Positions 57,701 to 62,945 are shown, counted from the stretch's first letter. The stretch is 64,000 nt of DNA from Ochotona curzoniae (GCF_017591425.1 NW_024467101.1:10862918-10926917), one strand, 5' to 3'. Notes: a model not told the origin generated them from the letters alone. Numbers and translations: made by a program.

Positions 57701-58799
57701 TGGGAAAAGATCAGGTTTTAGAGCCAACAGTAAATGGGGAGATTGCCCAGGCCTTCACCCCACATCTTCACACTGGATCCTGCTGCTACATGGAAGATTA
57801 TAACCTTCCAGGACCAACACTGGTATCCCAGGGGTACCTCCACTCCAGGAGCAAAACATCAGTTTAACTCTCATATAGTCACCATGCAGCTTTATTTAAA
57901 AAAAAAAAAAAAAGCTTTAATTGTGTGAACATGTGAAGGAAAAAACTGTAGGAAACTCAGTGCAAGTTGCAATAAATGCAATTTATTCTTGCATTCTTGT
58001 AGTACTATAATCCAGTGTAACGAGACAAAAGCCTCACGTGCAGAGATTAGTCAAGTTGATGGAGGGAGGTGCGGAGTTAGACCGGGGTTTACAAAGTTAG
58101 GTTTCAATAGCAGGTGCATTATCACAGACACACATACTCAAAGACCTGGAGAAATGGCTGCCAGTGTCTTTCTAGAAAAAGCCCAAGAGCTAATTTTTTA
58201 TTTTTTTTTTCCAGGCATCACAGGCAAACTTCAGAAGAGCATGTGACAAACAGGCTCTTAGTCTCAGCAACAAAGAGGGGCAGGATGACGTCTGCAGACA
58301 CAAACAGAACTTGTGGCCTCTGCCCTTCAATTCTATTGCTATGCAGAGAATCAAGTTCAGCCCTGTCTCAGCTTTAGAAGACAGGATTTTCAAAAACCAA
58401 ACAAAAAGATCAGATAAATTAGGCATGTTTGCAGTAGCAAAGGTCTCTGGGAAGTTACTTTTAAAATTGAGGTTTCCCCAGCCTATTTAAATGTTAGCCC
58501 CTTCAAAGAACTGAAAGTTGATACAAGTACAGTCCCTGAAGTTACAAGGTGGATCCTGGAGCAGATGGTGTGGCCCAAAGACTGGCCCAAAGTCTGGCAC
58601 ATGGTACATGACCCATAATTACTTGCTGAATGAAGAAATGAATGCCCATGTTAATGACAGCTCCTGTTTGGGTAAAACCGAGGTACATAATACAAGATTT
58701 CACAGAAGTAGACATATAGATGGATCACGTTCCATACCTTTCCATAAACTTCTGAAAAATGTTGCCTCGAAGACTTTCACAGATTTCTTCTATATATGG
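18002..58799 (-). CDS. GRK3: G protein-coupled receptor kinase 3, exons 6-21 (residues 148-688), 5' end outside window
   Basis: GRK3 is a cytosolic Ser/Thr kinase. Free G-beta-gamma and PIP2 recruit it to the membrane, where it phosphorylates agonist-bound GPCRs and so promotes arrestin binding and desensitisation. Sixteen exons join without frame break to 541 codons plus TGA. The order is end of RH domain (148-185), kinase domain (about 186-465) with GRGGFG loop, K220, E239, YRD D317 and DLG D335, AGC C-tail (466-510), second RH segment (about 511-548), and PH domain with beta-gamma tail (553-688). It is GRK3 rather than GRK2 because the PH domain reads [10 protein letters not shown], the large lobe ends [16 protein letters not shown], and the C-terminus is [12 protein letters not shown]2 has MSKMG, SPFFRSLDWQ and a GSANGL ending at these points. 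The joined exons are: 58738..58799, 54941..54992, 52487..52578, 50044..50143, 43851..43929, 42783..42913, 40188..40282, 37444..37551, 29602..29668, 29002..29102, 26951..27017, 25555..25650, 23774..23936, 20579..20715, 18652..18765, 18002..18163. Numbering relies on remembered human GRK3. Confidence 0.97.
18164..18651 (-). other. GRK3: GRK3 intron 20
   Basis: The 488-nt intron runs from GTGAGT to CAG. It contains a CA/TG microsatellite at about 18505-18546 and otherwise unique sequence. Confidence 0.95.
18505..18546. repeat. CA microsatellite in intron 20
   Basis: It is an imperfect CA run interrupted by GC and CCC, about 105 bases downstream of the exon 20 donor in gene sense. Confidence 0.9.
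18652..18765 (-). CDS. GRK3: GRK3 exon 20, middle of PH domain (Q598-E635)
   Basis: The 114-nt exon encodes [20 protein letters not shown], then [18 protein letters not shown]. It is too short and AT-rich to give an obvious long reading frame, but its boundaries fit exons 19 and 21 exactly. The acceptor is GGTTAG and the donor GAG|GTGAGT. Both ends are phase 0, and a CA/TG repeat lies about 105 bases downstream. Confidence 0.96.
18766..20578 (-). other. GRK3: GRK3 intron 19
   Basis: The intron is 1.8 kb with no clear SINE. A MIR-like fragment lies at about 20170-20330 and a short CA-rich run near 20115-20140. The rest looks unique. Confidence 0.95.
20170..20330 (+). mobile_element. MIR-like SINE fragment
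   Basis: It contains CCCATTTCTCAGATGAGCAT and ACTGAGGCTCGGAGTTAG, the core of the MIR family. Confidence 0.7.
20579..20715 (-). CDS. GRK3: GRK3 exon 19, first part of PH domain (D552-R597)
   Basis: The 137-nt exon encodes [18 protein letters not shown] and onward to [11 protein letters not shown]. It carries phosphoinositide-binding K567, R578 and R579 and the beta-gamma contact R587. MLKLG is diagnostic for GRK3 against GRK2 MSKMG. The acceptor is GCCCGCAG and the donor CGG|GTGAGT, phase 0. Confidence 0.98.
21136..21460 (+). mobile_element. Young C-type SINE nested in an older SINE
   Basis: It starts GGGCCTGGCGTGGTAGCCTA. A 16-bp duplication, AAAATTATTATTTGAA, lies at 21120-21135 and 21461-21476 and is part of the older element's tail. 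Confidence 0.93.
21477..21760 (-). mobile_element. Older C-type SINE interrupted by the 21136 insertion
   Basis: The tail side lies to the left of the inserted copy (21091-21135). The body resumes AACCAGAGTTACAGAAAAAG and runs to the diverged head near GAATGCCCACTCC. Confidence 0.65.
22425..22605 (+). mobile_element. Old C-type SINE fragment
   Basis: Blocks ATGCTGATGTGCCAGGGAAG and ACCTGGCTCAGCCCTGGCTG remain. It ends at a TG repeat. Confidence 0.55.
22738..22945 (+). mobile_element. Old C-type SINE fragment
   Basis: The copy includes CTTGGGACCCTGCATCCACA and GGGAGACCCAGATGAAGCTC, then a CT-rich run. The head is missing. Confidence 0.75.
23135..23330 (+). mobile_element. Old C-type SINE fragment
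   Basis: Blocks CAGCTGCTCCACTTCTGATC and CACCTGGGAGACCTGGATGG identify it. The tail is lost. Confidence 0.7.
23774..23936 (-). CDS. GRK3: GRK3 exon 18, tail end and second RH segment (L498-E551)
   Basis: The 163-nt exon runs from [20 protein letters not shown] to KNKQLGHEE plus the G of D552. It closes the AGC tail and supplies the last RH helices that dock on the kinase domain. The acceptor is AACAATAAG, with its pyrimidine tract a little upstream. The donor is GAAG|GTAAAA. Confidence 0.96.
23937..25554 (-). other. GRK3: GRK3 intron 17
   Basis: The intron is 1.6 kb. It begins with the weak donor GTACCC, holds one old minus-strand SINE at 24.8-25.1 kb, and is otherwise unremarkable. Confidence 0.95.
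24843..25115 (-). mobile_element. Old C-type SINE
   Basis: The tail side includes CTTATTTGAAAAGCAGAAAG, then CCCATCCACTGCTTCATTCC, with a head-side block AACCCAGGTACTCTGATAC. Confidence 0.7.
25555..25650 (-). CDS. GRK3: GRK3 exon 17, AGC C-terminal tail (Y466-K497)
   Basis: The 96-nt exon encodes [18 protein letters not shown], then [14 protein letters not shown]. This is the AGC-kinase tail and active-site tether that crosses the ATP pocket. Both ends are phase 0, so the exon could be skipped in frame. The acceptor is CTCTTCCAG and the donor AAG|GTACCC (weak). A 40-nt TG repeat, in transcript sense, lies about 120 bases upstream. Confidence 0.97.
25771..25812. repeat. CA/TG microsatellite upstream of exon 17
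   Basis: About 20 uninterrupted CA units on + are read as UG repeats in the GRK3 pre-mRNA, ending about 120 bases before the exon 17 acceptor. Confidence 0.97.
25835..26062 (-). mobile_element. Old C-type SINE fragment
   Basis: It contains CACTTCCCCAAATGCCTGTA and AGCAGGCAGCTGGATTGGAA, ending near GTGCCACAACATCCACC. Confidence 0.7.
26155..26600 (-). mobile_element. LTR-like element with internal 17-bp repeat, copy A
   Basis: Read on the minus strand it goes: tandem repeat, GGGGCTCCTTGT, GCAGAGACCTCC, GGAACTGTGAGAAATAAAC, GCATCTAGTGCCAGAAGGAC. GAACTGTGAGAAATAAA is a signature of MaLR-type LTRs in mammals. Copy B at 32.2 kb has the same order on the other strand. I see no internal retroviral genes. 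Confidence 0.55.
26452..26595 (-). repeat. 17-bp tandem repeat inside LTR-like copy A
   Basis: About eight degenerate 17-18-bp units resemble GGGATAACTAGCCCACT on + (complement of the units in copy B). Confidence 0.85.
26951..27017 (-). CDS. GRK3: GRK3 exon 16 (A444-K465)
   Basis: The 67-nt exon starts with G completing G443, then [20 protein letters not shown] and QK, the end of the kinase large lobe. The acceptor is CCCTCCAG. The donor is AAG|GTACCC, a weak match beyond the GT, followed by a C-rich intron start. Confidence 0.95.
27424..27503. mobile_element. Short MITE-like relic
   Basis: It starts GGGACTCCAGAAAGTTTACA and ends TTCCATGAACTGTTTTTGCA. At 80 bp it is internally deleted compared with the other copies. 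Confidence 0.5.
28080..28270 (-). mobile_element. Old C-type SINE fragment
   Basis: It contains CATTTCTCAAATGGCTGCAG and GGGCCAGGCTGAAGCCAGGA. The head is missing. Confidence 0.7.
28300..28550. repeat. CA-rich low-complexity region
   Basis: Degenerate CA, CATA and ATGCAC runs without a fixed unit. A similar patch lies at about 27265-27420. Confidence 0.75.
29002..29102 (-). CDS. GRK3: GRK3 exon 15 (N410-G442, G443 split)
   Basis: The 101-nt exon encodes [18 protein letters not shown] and then [15 protein letters not shown], helices H-I of the large lobe. The acceptor is CCCGCAG and the donor GGAGG|GTAGGT. It is the most divergent exon here compared with my memory of human GRK3 (S for T, Q for K, G for S, R for H) and is GC-rich. 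Confidence 0.95.
29103..29601 (-). other. GRK3: GRK3 intron 14
   Basis: The 499-nt intron is GC-rich near exon 15. I recognise no repeats in it. Confidence 0.95.
29602..29668 (-). CDS. GRK3: GRK3 exon 14 (H388-V409)
   Basis: The 67-nt exon starts with T completing G387, then [18 protein letters not shown] and TLTV. It forms helix G of the kinase large lobe. The acceptor is TTTTGCAG|TCACAG. A second AG six bases downstream (TCACAG) would break the phase left by exon 13. The donor is GTG|GTAAGG. Confidence 0.95.
29930..30259 (-). mobile_element. Nearly full-length C-type SINE
   Basis: From the tail (TTTTAATTGGAAAGGTAGAT) to the head (GACCAGTGTGCCGGGCCC), with low divergence. Confidence 0.9.
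31380..31650 (-). mobile_element. Old C-type SINE with expanded GA tract
   Basis: It starts with a TTTAAGATTTACTTAAATGA tail and ends GGGTCTCCCATGTACCACTC. The GA-rich part at 31411-31532 is expanded to about 120 bp. Confidence 0.6.
31652..31880 (-). mobile_element. Old C-type SINE fragment
   Basis: A GA-rich tail side, then CCCATCCACTGTTTCGATCC and GCACTTCATCCAGGTCCC, weakly match the family. Confidence 0.5.
32185..32640 (+). mobile_element. LTR-like element with internal 17-bp repeat, copy B
   Basis: The order is tandem repeat, GGGGCTCCTTGTTCTCTTGC, AGATGTCAGCAGAGAACTC, TAGAACTGTGAGAAATAAAA, CAGCTGTGGTGTTCC, GCATCTCGTGCCGGAAGGAC. It is opposite in strand to copy A, so the two are not the ends of one provirus. 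No coding region is seen. Confidence 0.55.
32190..32340 (+). repeat. 17-bp tandem repeat inside LTR-like copy B
   Basis: Nine units of exactly 17 bp (first and last partial), e.g. GGTTAGCTACCAGAGTG at 32207 and GGCTAGTTATCCCTGTG at 32258, alternate two sub-types. Confidence 0.92.
32641..35710. other. Unidentified part of intron 13
   Basis: The 3.1-kb stretch has no SINE that I recognise. It has an open frame of 183 codons on + (34364-34915) without family resemblance, on the strand opposite GRK3. Old, unrecognised LTR sequence is possible around 33.7-34.3 kb. Confidence 0.4.
35710..35900. repeat. T-rich segment, possible unidentified dispersed repeat
   Basis: A TTATTATTATTT run leads into CATTTTATGATACAGCTCCA and a C-rich stretch. 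It resembles lagomorph interspersed repeats I have seen, but I cannot name the family. Confidence 0.35.
35960..36235 (+). mobile_element. Old C-type SINE
   Basis: Blocks GTCCAGCTCCGTGCTAACGC and GGGGAGTGAACCAGCAAATT support this. The tail is AATAAATACA. Confidence 0.65.
36470..36800 (+). mobile_element. Full-length young C-type SINE
   Basis: It runs from GGCCCAGCCCTGTAGCCTAG through GAACCTGCCGGGATCCCATA to AATAAAATAAATAAATCTTT. Confidence 0.93.
37060..37290 (+). mobile_element. Old C-type SINE fragment
   Basis: Blocks CTTGATTCCAGCTTCCTGCT and GCATCCCTGGCCCACATGGG identify it. It ends in AAATAAATACAAATAAA and a purine-rich run. Confidence 0.6.
37444..37551 (-). CDS. GRK3: GRK3 exon 13, APE motif and helix F (G352-R386)
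   Basis: The 108-nt exon starts with G completing V351, then [14 protein letters not shown] (APE 358-360), and continues through [14 protein letters not shown]. Both ends are phase 2, so skipping would keep the frame but remove the activation-segment end. The acceptor is TCCCCAG and the donor AGAGG|GTGAGT. Confidence 0.96.
37552..40187 (-). other. GRK3: GRK3 intron 12
   Basis: The intron is 2.6 kb. I recognise no SINE in it, which is unusual for this locus. A short A-run lies at 38914-38927 and another at 39812-39822. Confidence 0.95.
40188..40282 (-). CDS. GRK3: GRK3 exon 12, Mg-binding DLG segment (P320-S350, V351 split)
   Basis: The 95-nt exon encodes [18 protein letters not shown] and onward to KKKPHAS. 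N322 and D335 (DLG in place of DFG, typical of GRKs) coordinate magnesium. The acceptor is TGTGTAG and the donor AGCGT|GTAAGT. Residue 331 is V as in GRK2; I recall A in human GRK3. Confidence 0.97.
41399..41440. repeat. GTTT repeat
   Basis: About seven GTTT/GTTTT units are followed by a T-run. Confidence 0.9.
41463..41748 (+). mobile_element. Old C-type SINE
   Basis: It has the blocks AAGGCAGTGGATGACAGCCC and GCCCAGCTGCTGTGGGCAT, ending CCAATAAACC. Confidence 0.75.
42010..42305 (-). mobile_element. Old C-type SINE
   Basis: The tail side is TCATTTATTTGAAAGAAAGA. The head side has GGTACTCCCATATGGGACTC. Confidence 0.75.
42590..42740. repeat. 30-bp GC-rich minisatellite beside the exon 11 donor
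   Basis: The core GGGCCCATGACGG recurs at 42611 and 42641, with a diverged copy at 42691 and a G-run at 42719-42728. In the GRK3 transcript it is C-rich. Confidence 0.8.
42783..42913 (-). CDS. GRK3: GRK3 exon 11, large-lobe start and catalytic loop (G276-K319)
   Basis: The 131-nt exon starts with GG, completing G276, then [13 protein letters not shown], and ends [14 protein letters not shown] carries the catalytic base D317, a GRK variant of the usual HRD. The acceptor is GCTTGCAG and the donor AAG|GTGAGT. A GC-rich tandem repeat lies about 50 bases downstream in intron 11. Confidence 0.97.
42914..43850 (-). other. GRK3: GRK3 intron 10
   Basis: The intron is 0.94 kb of apparently unique sequence with no recognised repeats. 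Confidence 0.95.
43851..43929 (-). CDS. GRK3: GRK3 exon 10, hinge region (D250-N275, first base of G276)
   Basis: The 79-nt exon runs from [18 protein letters not shown] to FILDLMN. It forms strands beta4-beta5 and the hinge after gatekeeper L271. The acceptor is ACTCCAG and the donor AACG|GTGAGT, which leaves one base of the G276 codon. Confidence 0.97.
44150..44430 (+). mobile_element. Old C-type SINE
   Basis: Blocks TGAGTCCCACGCTCCAGATT and GGGGAGTGAGCCAGCAGGTG, tail AAGAAATAAA. Confidence 0.65.
44850..45660 (+). mobile_element. L1 ORF2 3'-region relic
   Basis: The sequence follows the order of the L1 ORF2 end: ACACAATAGAGAATTC, ATTCTAGAAGGAAATACAAC, GAAAAGATATTTGCAATCTA, TTCAAGAACTCTTATAACTC, AAATAAACCAGAAAATGGGT. 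A CA repeat has grown inside it at 45026-45041. It is old and broken by stop codons; no open frame remains. Confidence 0.7.
46230..46380 (+). mobile_element. MIR-like SINE fragment
   Basis: It contains AAAAGGGAAATGACTGGCCT, GAGACCACAGGAAGATGTGG and CAAACCTGGGGTCCCCAG in MIR order. Confidence 0.6.
46490..46850 (+). mobile_element. Old C-type SINE
   Basis: Blocks CCTGGGAAAGCAACAGAGCA and TTGGGAGACCCAGTTGGCAC identify it. The tail ends in an AAAT repeat. Confidence 0.75.
48669..48713. repeat. CA microsatellite
   Basis: It is an uninterrupted run of about 22 CA units in intron 9. Confidence 0.97.
49055..49378 (+). mobile_element. C-type SINE
   Basis: It includes CATATAGGTGCCAGTTTGTA and CTTGTGGCCTGGGAAAGTAG, with a CATAAATAAATCTAAG tail followed by a purine-rich stretch. 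Confidence 0.85.
50044..50143 (-). CDS. GRK3: GRK3 exon 9, catalytic lysine and helix C (Y217-G249)
   Basis: The 100-nt exon starts with the G that completes M216, then [20 protein letters not shown]220 in AMK is the ATP-binding lysine and E239 in LNERIM its helix-C salt-bridge partner. The acceptor is TTTCTAG and the donor GGA|GTAAGT, phase 0. Confidence 0.97.
51240..51480 (+). mobile_element. Old C-type SINE fragment
   Basis: Blocks CCTGGCTCCAATTCCTACTG and CCAGGTGGGAAATCTAGATT weakly match. The end has expanded to a GAT repeat. Confidence 0.6.
51590..51830 (-). mobile_element. Old C-type SINE fragment
   Basis: Blocks CAATCTGGGTCTCCCATGAA and AGCAGGAAGCTGGACTGGAA support it. It abuts the next SINE. 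Confidence 0.6.
51843..52172 (-). mobile_element. Nearly full-length C-type SINE
   Basis: The tail side is AAAAGATTTATTTATTTTTC, followed by AGCAGGGAGCTGGGTAGGAA and a diverged head. Confidence 0.88.
52487..52578 (-). CDS. GRK3: GRK3 exon 8, glycine-rich ATP loop (L186-K215)
   Basis: The 92-nt exon begins [26 protein letters not shown] (198-203) is the nucleotide-binding P-loop. The acceptor is CCCGCAG and the donor AAAAT|GTAAGT, which splits the M216 codon after AT. The human protein has E at 190 as I recall, while this one has D. Confidence 0.97.
52744..52868. mobile_element. MITE-like relic
   Basis: It starts GGGTGCTCAGAAAATGCACG, has GCATGGATTTCAATAGTTTG in the middle and ends CCATAGACTTTCTCTGAAGA. 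Confidence 0.55.
53676..53720. repeat. Trinucleotide repeat TAC/TAA/TGA
   Basis: About seven ACT units are followed by AAT and GAT runs. Confidence 0.9.
53782..54056 (+). mobile_element. C-type SINE, rabbit-like head
   Basis: Its head GGGCTGGTGCTGTGGCTCAA differs from the young copies and suggests an older sub-family. The tail is CTGCCTAATAAAAGCC. Confidence 0.8.
54155..54370 (+). mobile_element. Old C-type SINE fragment
   Basis: Blocks GAGTGTGGTGGCTACGACGC and CAAACCCTGGCTCCAGCC weakly match. It ends in an A-rich repeat. Confidence 0.5.
54941..54992 (-). CDS. GRK3: GRK3 exon 7 (D169-H185)
   Basis: The 52-nt exon encodes [17 protein letters not shown], the last RH-domain helix of the first segment and the linker into the kinase small lobe. 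The acceptor is TTTTTTAG and the donor CAT|GTGAGT. Its first base completes S168, and it ends in phase 0. Confidence 0.96.
55560..55725 (+). mobile_element. MIR-like SINE fragment
   Basis: It contains ATTTTATAGCAAAGAAGACC, GAAGCCACATGGTGAGAGAG and a diverged GATGTGAACCCACAAC block, in MIR order. Confidence 0.6.
56403..56706 (+). mobile_element. C-type SINE with target-site duplication
   Basis: It starts GGGCTGGTTTCGTGGCCCAG. TGTTTCACTG occurs at 56393-56402 and 56707-56716, although the copy itself is fairly diverged. Confidence 0.85.
58738..58799 (-). CDS. GRK3: GRK3 exon 6 (P148-E167 plus part of S168)
   Basis: The 62-nt exon starts [12 protein letters not shown] and lies in the RGS-homology helical bundle just before the kinase domain. 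The acceptor is CTGCCAG and the donor AG|GTATGG. It enters in phase 0 and leaves after two bases of the serine codon, which exon 7 completes with C. It is the most 5' GRK3 exon in the window. Confidence 0.95.
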
Positions 58800-59049
58800 C
58801 TGGCAGGGATGGAAAAGAAACCCCACATACGTAAACAGGAACATAGTAAAGTGAAAAACTCAGGCCACGGAGTTCCCAACTGCACACTCCCTCAGCTTGG
58901 CGCCCTAGCACTCGCTCCTCTGGCTCCTGCCCAGGACCTGCTAGAGGATGTGTCATTTGACAACTACCCGGGACTGTTGGATTTCAGAGTCGAAGACAGG
59001 TCAACCCTGTGGGCCACAGCATCTCTTCTGCCCAGTGGATCTTTACATT

Positions 59050-59356
59050 CTTTTTTAAAAATTATTTTACTTATTCAAAAGGCAGAGTGACACAGAGAAA
59101 GAGGGAGAGAGACAAAAGGATCTTCCACCTCCTAGTACATTCTCAAAATGGCTGCAGGGGCTAGAGCTGGCTGGGTCAGGCTGAAGCCAGGAGTCGGGAA
59201 CACCAATTGAGTTTCGTTCATAGACTTGGGCCATCTTTCTGCTTTCCCAAGAGTACTAGCAGGAAGCTGGACTGGAAGCAGAGCAGCCCACACTTTACTA
59301 CGGGATGCTGCTGTCACAGGTGGTGGCTTATATCTGTGCACAACGCCAGCCCACCA
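59050..59356 (-). mobile_element. C-type SINE
   Basis: The tail side is TTATTTTACTTATTCAAAAG and the head side ends CACAACGCCAGCCCACC. Confidence 0.85.
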
Positions 59357-59816
59357 CCTTGAATTTCTAGATGTTTGTTGAATACTGGGTTCTGCCTGTC
59401 ATTTTTCATAATTCTGAATTCTGTAAATTTTATAGCATGTCTTGTTGACTATCAAGAGCATTTACAGCCTGCATTACCACACAGTTTCTTGAAAAACTCA
59501 AAGCTAATACATATGCATGGATCTTCTTGTTTTTATTACCTATTTTATTGTTTGGGTTCCAACCTCTTAAAAGCACAGAGTTAAAGGTAATCATGAGGGA
59601 GAGTTCATCCACCTCTTCATCCCGTGGCCAGATGTGTTCCCAAGGTTGCTGACCAAGTTCATGGCTAGCTTGGTATTAAAGCAAAGCTTGGTAGAAAGAG
59701 CTGTAATCTATCTCAATGTCATGCTGCTTTATACATCATTGAGTAACATAAACCTTCCCTTTTCTAGATGATGAACTTTAAACTAAGAATTACAGAAATG
59801 GGGGGGGGGGCGGGGG

Positions 59817-59937
59817 TTGCCTTCAAAAAGTTCATGGAAAATGTGAATGAGGTCTCAATTTTATAATGTTCTTGCACTGAAAGGGTCTTAACCTTTTAAT
59901 TCCTATTTCTCCACGAACTTTTTTTTTGAAGTGCACT
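59817..59937. mobile_element. MITE-like element with well-preserved ends
   Basis: CCTTCAAAAAGTTCATGGAA at one end is mirrored by TCCACGAACTTTTTTTTTGA at the other. A G-run (59801-59814) lies just outside. Confidence 0.65.
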
Positions 59938-60557
59938 TGTTTAAAATGCTGCTATAGTTCAGCCAAGTCAATTACATCATTCTGGAAAATGTCTTGATAC
60001 CCTAAACACATTGAGTGTTGCAAATTCAGCATTTCCTGTGCCACCACAGATCACCGTGAGAGTTCACAGAAAGGAACGAGCTGACCACAGAACGTTCCAA
60101 ACCCATCATGGGAGCGGAGACTGCGCAGGCCACAGCGGCCAGACGCAGGGCCGCGGGGGACGACCACAACTCTTAGGGGAACCCCGCTTCCTGTATCAGA
60201 AAGGAAGTCAGGCTGGAGATGGAGAATGGGACATGGCGGGGGTAGGGGGAACTAGGCCAACCTGTGACACCTTGCAGGACCATTGTGTCCCCAAGGGGAC
60301 ACTGGGACTGACTGCTAAATCCACACGCACCTGTTCCTTTTCTGCTGAGAGGGGGATGGCCAGCTGTGCCCGCTCTCTCTGAAGCCCTTGCACCTGTGAA
60401 CCCATATGCTTCCATCATGACAGGCAATGTCCATTTCGGTTGAGTCCTCCACAAGCCTCAAGCGGTCCCAAAGACTTCAAGTGAAAACAGGGTCCAAGTG
60501 CTCAACCAAAAGATGAAATTTCTGTACTACAGATGTCTATTTAGAAAAAAATACTAC

Positions 60558-60816
60558 GTTGGGGTTGGCAGTGTGACATCATAGGTAAAGCTACGGCCTA
60601 TGGTGCCCAGTATCTCATGTGAGTAGTTTAGGTCCCAGCTATTCTACTTTTGATCCAGCTCCCTGCCAACGCACCTAGGAAAACAGCAGAAGGCCCCTGC
60701 CACCAACCAGGGAGACCCAGATGAAGCTCCTGGCTCATCACTTTGGCCTGACCTAGCCTAGGCCATGTAGCCATCTGGGGAGTAAACCAGCACATGGAAG
60801 ATTTCTCTGTCTTTAC

Positions 60817-60856
<40 letters not shown>

Positions 60857-60930
60857 GTGTGTGTGTACACATATATACACATATATACACACACATTTGT
60901 AATTCTTGATTTTCAAATAAGCAAATCTAG
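60558..60930 (+). mobile_element. Old C-type SINE with microsatellite in its tail
   Basis: Blocks TTGATCCAGCTCCCTGCCAA and CTGGGGAGTAAACCAGCACA identify it. The pyrimidine-rich end has expanded into an ATCT array. Confidence 0.75.
60817..60897. repeat. Compound ATCT / GT / ACATAT microsatellite
   Basis: About ten ATCT units are followed by five GT units and two ACATATATAC-like blocks. Confidence 0.95.
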
Positions 60931-61057
60931 AAAGAAAAATATCTATTATGCTAATAAATGCCTTTTTTTTTCATCTTCTACCAAGCATCCTATGCCATAT
61001 CTTCCATGGATACAATAAAAAGCCAAAATCCTTCAACATTTTTAAGATCACAAACAA

Positions 61058-61388
61058 GGGTCCAGCGACGTGGCCTAGCGGCTAAAGTCCTCACCTTGAA
61101 CCTGCCGGGATCCCATATGGGCACCGGTTCTAATCCCAGCAGCTCCACTTCCCATCCAGCTCCCTGCTTGTAGCCTGGGAAAGCAGTTGAGGATGGCTCA
61201 GTGCTTTGGGATCCTGTACCTGTGTGGGAGACCTAGAGGAGGGTCTTGGCTCCTGGCTCCGGATCGGCACAGCACCGGCCGTTGCGCTCACTTGGGAGTG
61301 AATCATTGGACGGAAGATCTTCCTCTCTGTCTCTCCTCCTCTGTGTATATCTGACTTTGTAATAAAAATAAATAAATCTTTAAAAAAC
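61058..61388 (+). mobile_element. Full-length young C-type SINE with target-site duplication
   Basis: It runs from GGGTCCAGCGACGTGGCCTA to AATAAAAATAAATAAATC plus TTT and A-tail. ATCACAAACAA occurs at 61047-61057 and 61389-61399. It is the cleanest copy in the window. Confidence 0.95.
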
Positions 61389-61699
61389 ATCACAAACAAT
61401 ACACCAAATCACTATTTTTTCAACTTGAAAGACCCGGAAGACCCAGTGAAGCAATAACAACAAAACAGAAGAGTTCAACATTGGGATCACGAGCAAGACT
61501 TCCCTTCTGAGATTCTTAGTTCCTGTCAGCTGCAAGCAAGGACAGCCATGCTCATCTGCAAGGTCACCCTGAAAAATAGCTAACAATGCTAACAGCTACA
61601 CACAGGGCCGGGCCACACTCAAGCCTAGCCCCTCGCCCCCTACCCCAGACACCTGCATCCAAACATGCCTCCAAGTATATAAGTATATATATATATGCT

Positions 61700-61985
61700 T
61701 TTCAACATTTTTGGTTTTATTTCAGAGACAAAGAAACAGACATGTGGGTGTGTGCACGCACACACTGGCTTATTCCTCCAATGCCTGCAGAAGCTGGGAC
61801 TGGGGCTGGGAAACCAGTCCAGATCTCCCGTGTGACTGGCAAGGAACCGGTCATTTGAGCTACCACCTGCCATCTCCCAGCCTACACAGAGGAGCTGGAA
61901 TTGGAAGCAGAGCCAGGATTCAGACTTGGACACTCTAACAGGAAACACTGGCGTCCAAACCAGGGTTTTAACTGCTAGGCCAAGG
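61700..61985 (-). mobile_element. Old C-type SINE
   Basis: It includes CTTATTCCTCCAATGCCTGC and AAACCAGGGTTTTAACTGCT. It abuts a forward copy. Confidence 0.65.
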
Positions 61986-62300
61986 GGCTGGCACAGGGAG
62001 TCCACCGGGCTAATCCTCTGCCTAGTAGCTCTGGCATTTTATATGGGCACTAATTCATGTGCCTATATAAAGTGGCTGCTCCACTTCCAATCCAGCTTTC
62101 TGCTTATGGCCTGGGAAAGCAGCAGAGGATTAAGCCCCATGGGGGAGACCTGGAAGAAGCTTCCAGCTCCTGACTTCAGATCAGATCAGCTACAGTTTGT
62201 GTGGCCATTTGAGGATTGAATCAGCATTCCTCAAATGTCTCTCTCCCCACCCTCTTCTTTGTAAATCTGCCTTTCAAATAAAAAGAAAAAAAAAAGAAAA
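61986..62300 (+). mobile_element. C-type SINE, older sub-family
   Basis: Head GGGCTGGCACAGGGAGTCCA, body CTTATGGCCTGGGAAAGCAG, tail CTGCCTTTCAAATAAAAAG. With the copy before it this forms a head-to-head pair. Confidence 0.82.
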
Positions 62301-62605
62301 GTTTCTAAAACACAGCTAGACCAAATACCTCCCCCCAAGTACTTATATCTAAAACCAATTTTGCATGTTTGTGTTTCACCACAGACTTCAACTGACTTCA
62401 TCGGCTAATGCAGCTCTATAAACAGGATAAGAAAACATGTTACTTTCAGTCCTAACATTAACGACTAAGCTCTGCGGGTTTATTGTAATTAACTTTAAAA
62501 ATTAATCCATCACCTTCATCATATCTGTCCTATGCCAACTTCACCAGCGTAATGTTTGTAATGGTGTTTTAATGAACAAATCAATAAAATGCTTTTTGTC
62601 TTGGT

Positions 62606-62945
62606 TTTTTTTTTTTTATTAAACATTCATTATTTTCTATCGGAAAGACAGATATACAGAGAGAAGGAGTTACAGAAGAGAAAGATATCCTATCCCCTGG
62701 TTCACTCCCCAAGTGGCCACAACAGCCGGGGTTGAGATGATGCAAAGCCAGGAGCCAGGAGCTTCCTCCAAATCTCCCACGCAGGTGCAGGGTCTCAAGC
62801 TTTGAGCCATCCTTTACTGCTTTCCTAGACCATAAGCAGGAATCTGGATGGGAAGTAGAACAGCCAGGACACCAACTGACACCCATATGGGATCTCAGCA
62901 AACCCAAGGTGAGGATTTAACCATTAGGCTATTGTGCCAGGCACA
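62606..62945 (-). mobile_element. Nearly full-length C-type SINE
   Basis: It runs from a T-run and TTATTTTCTATCGGAAAGAC to CTATTGTGCCAGGCAC. Confidence 0.88.

Larger units (their letters stand above)
54993..58737 (-). other. GRK3: GRK3 intron 6
   Basis: The intron is 3.7 kb. It holds a MIR-like fragment and one SINE with a clear target-site duplication. The stretch 56.72-58.73 kb has no recognised repeat apart from short A-runs. Confidence 0.95.

Noticed and set aside
58518..59090. 190-codon open frame on the + strand
   Set aside because: It is antisense to GRK3 exon 6 and runs into a SINE. There is no family resemblance.
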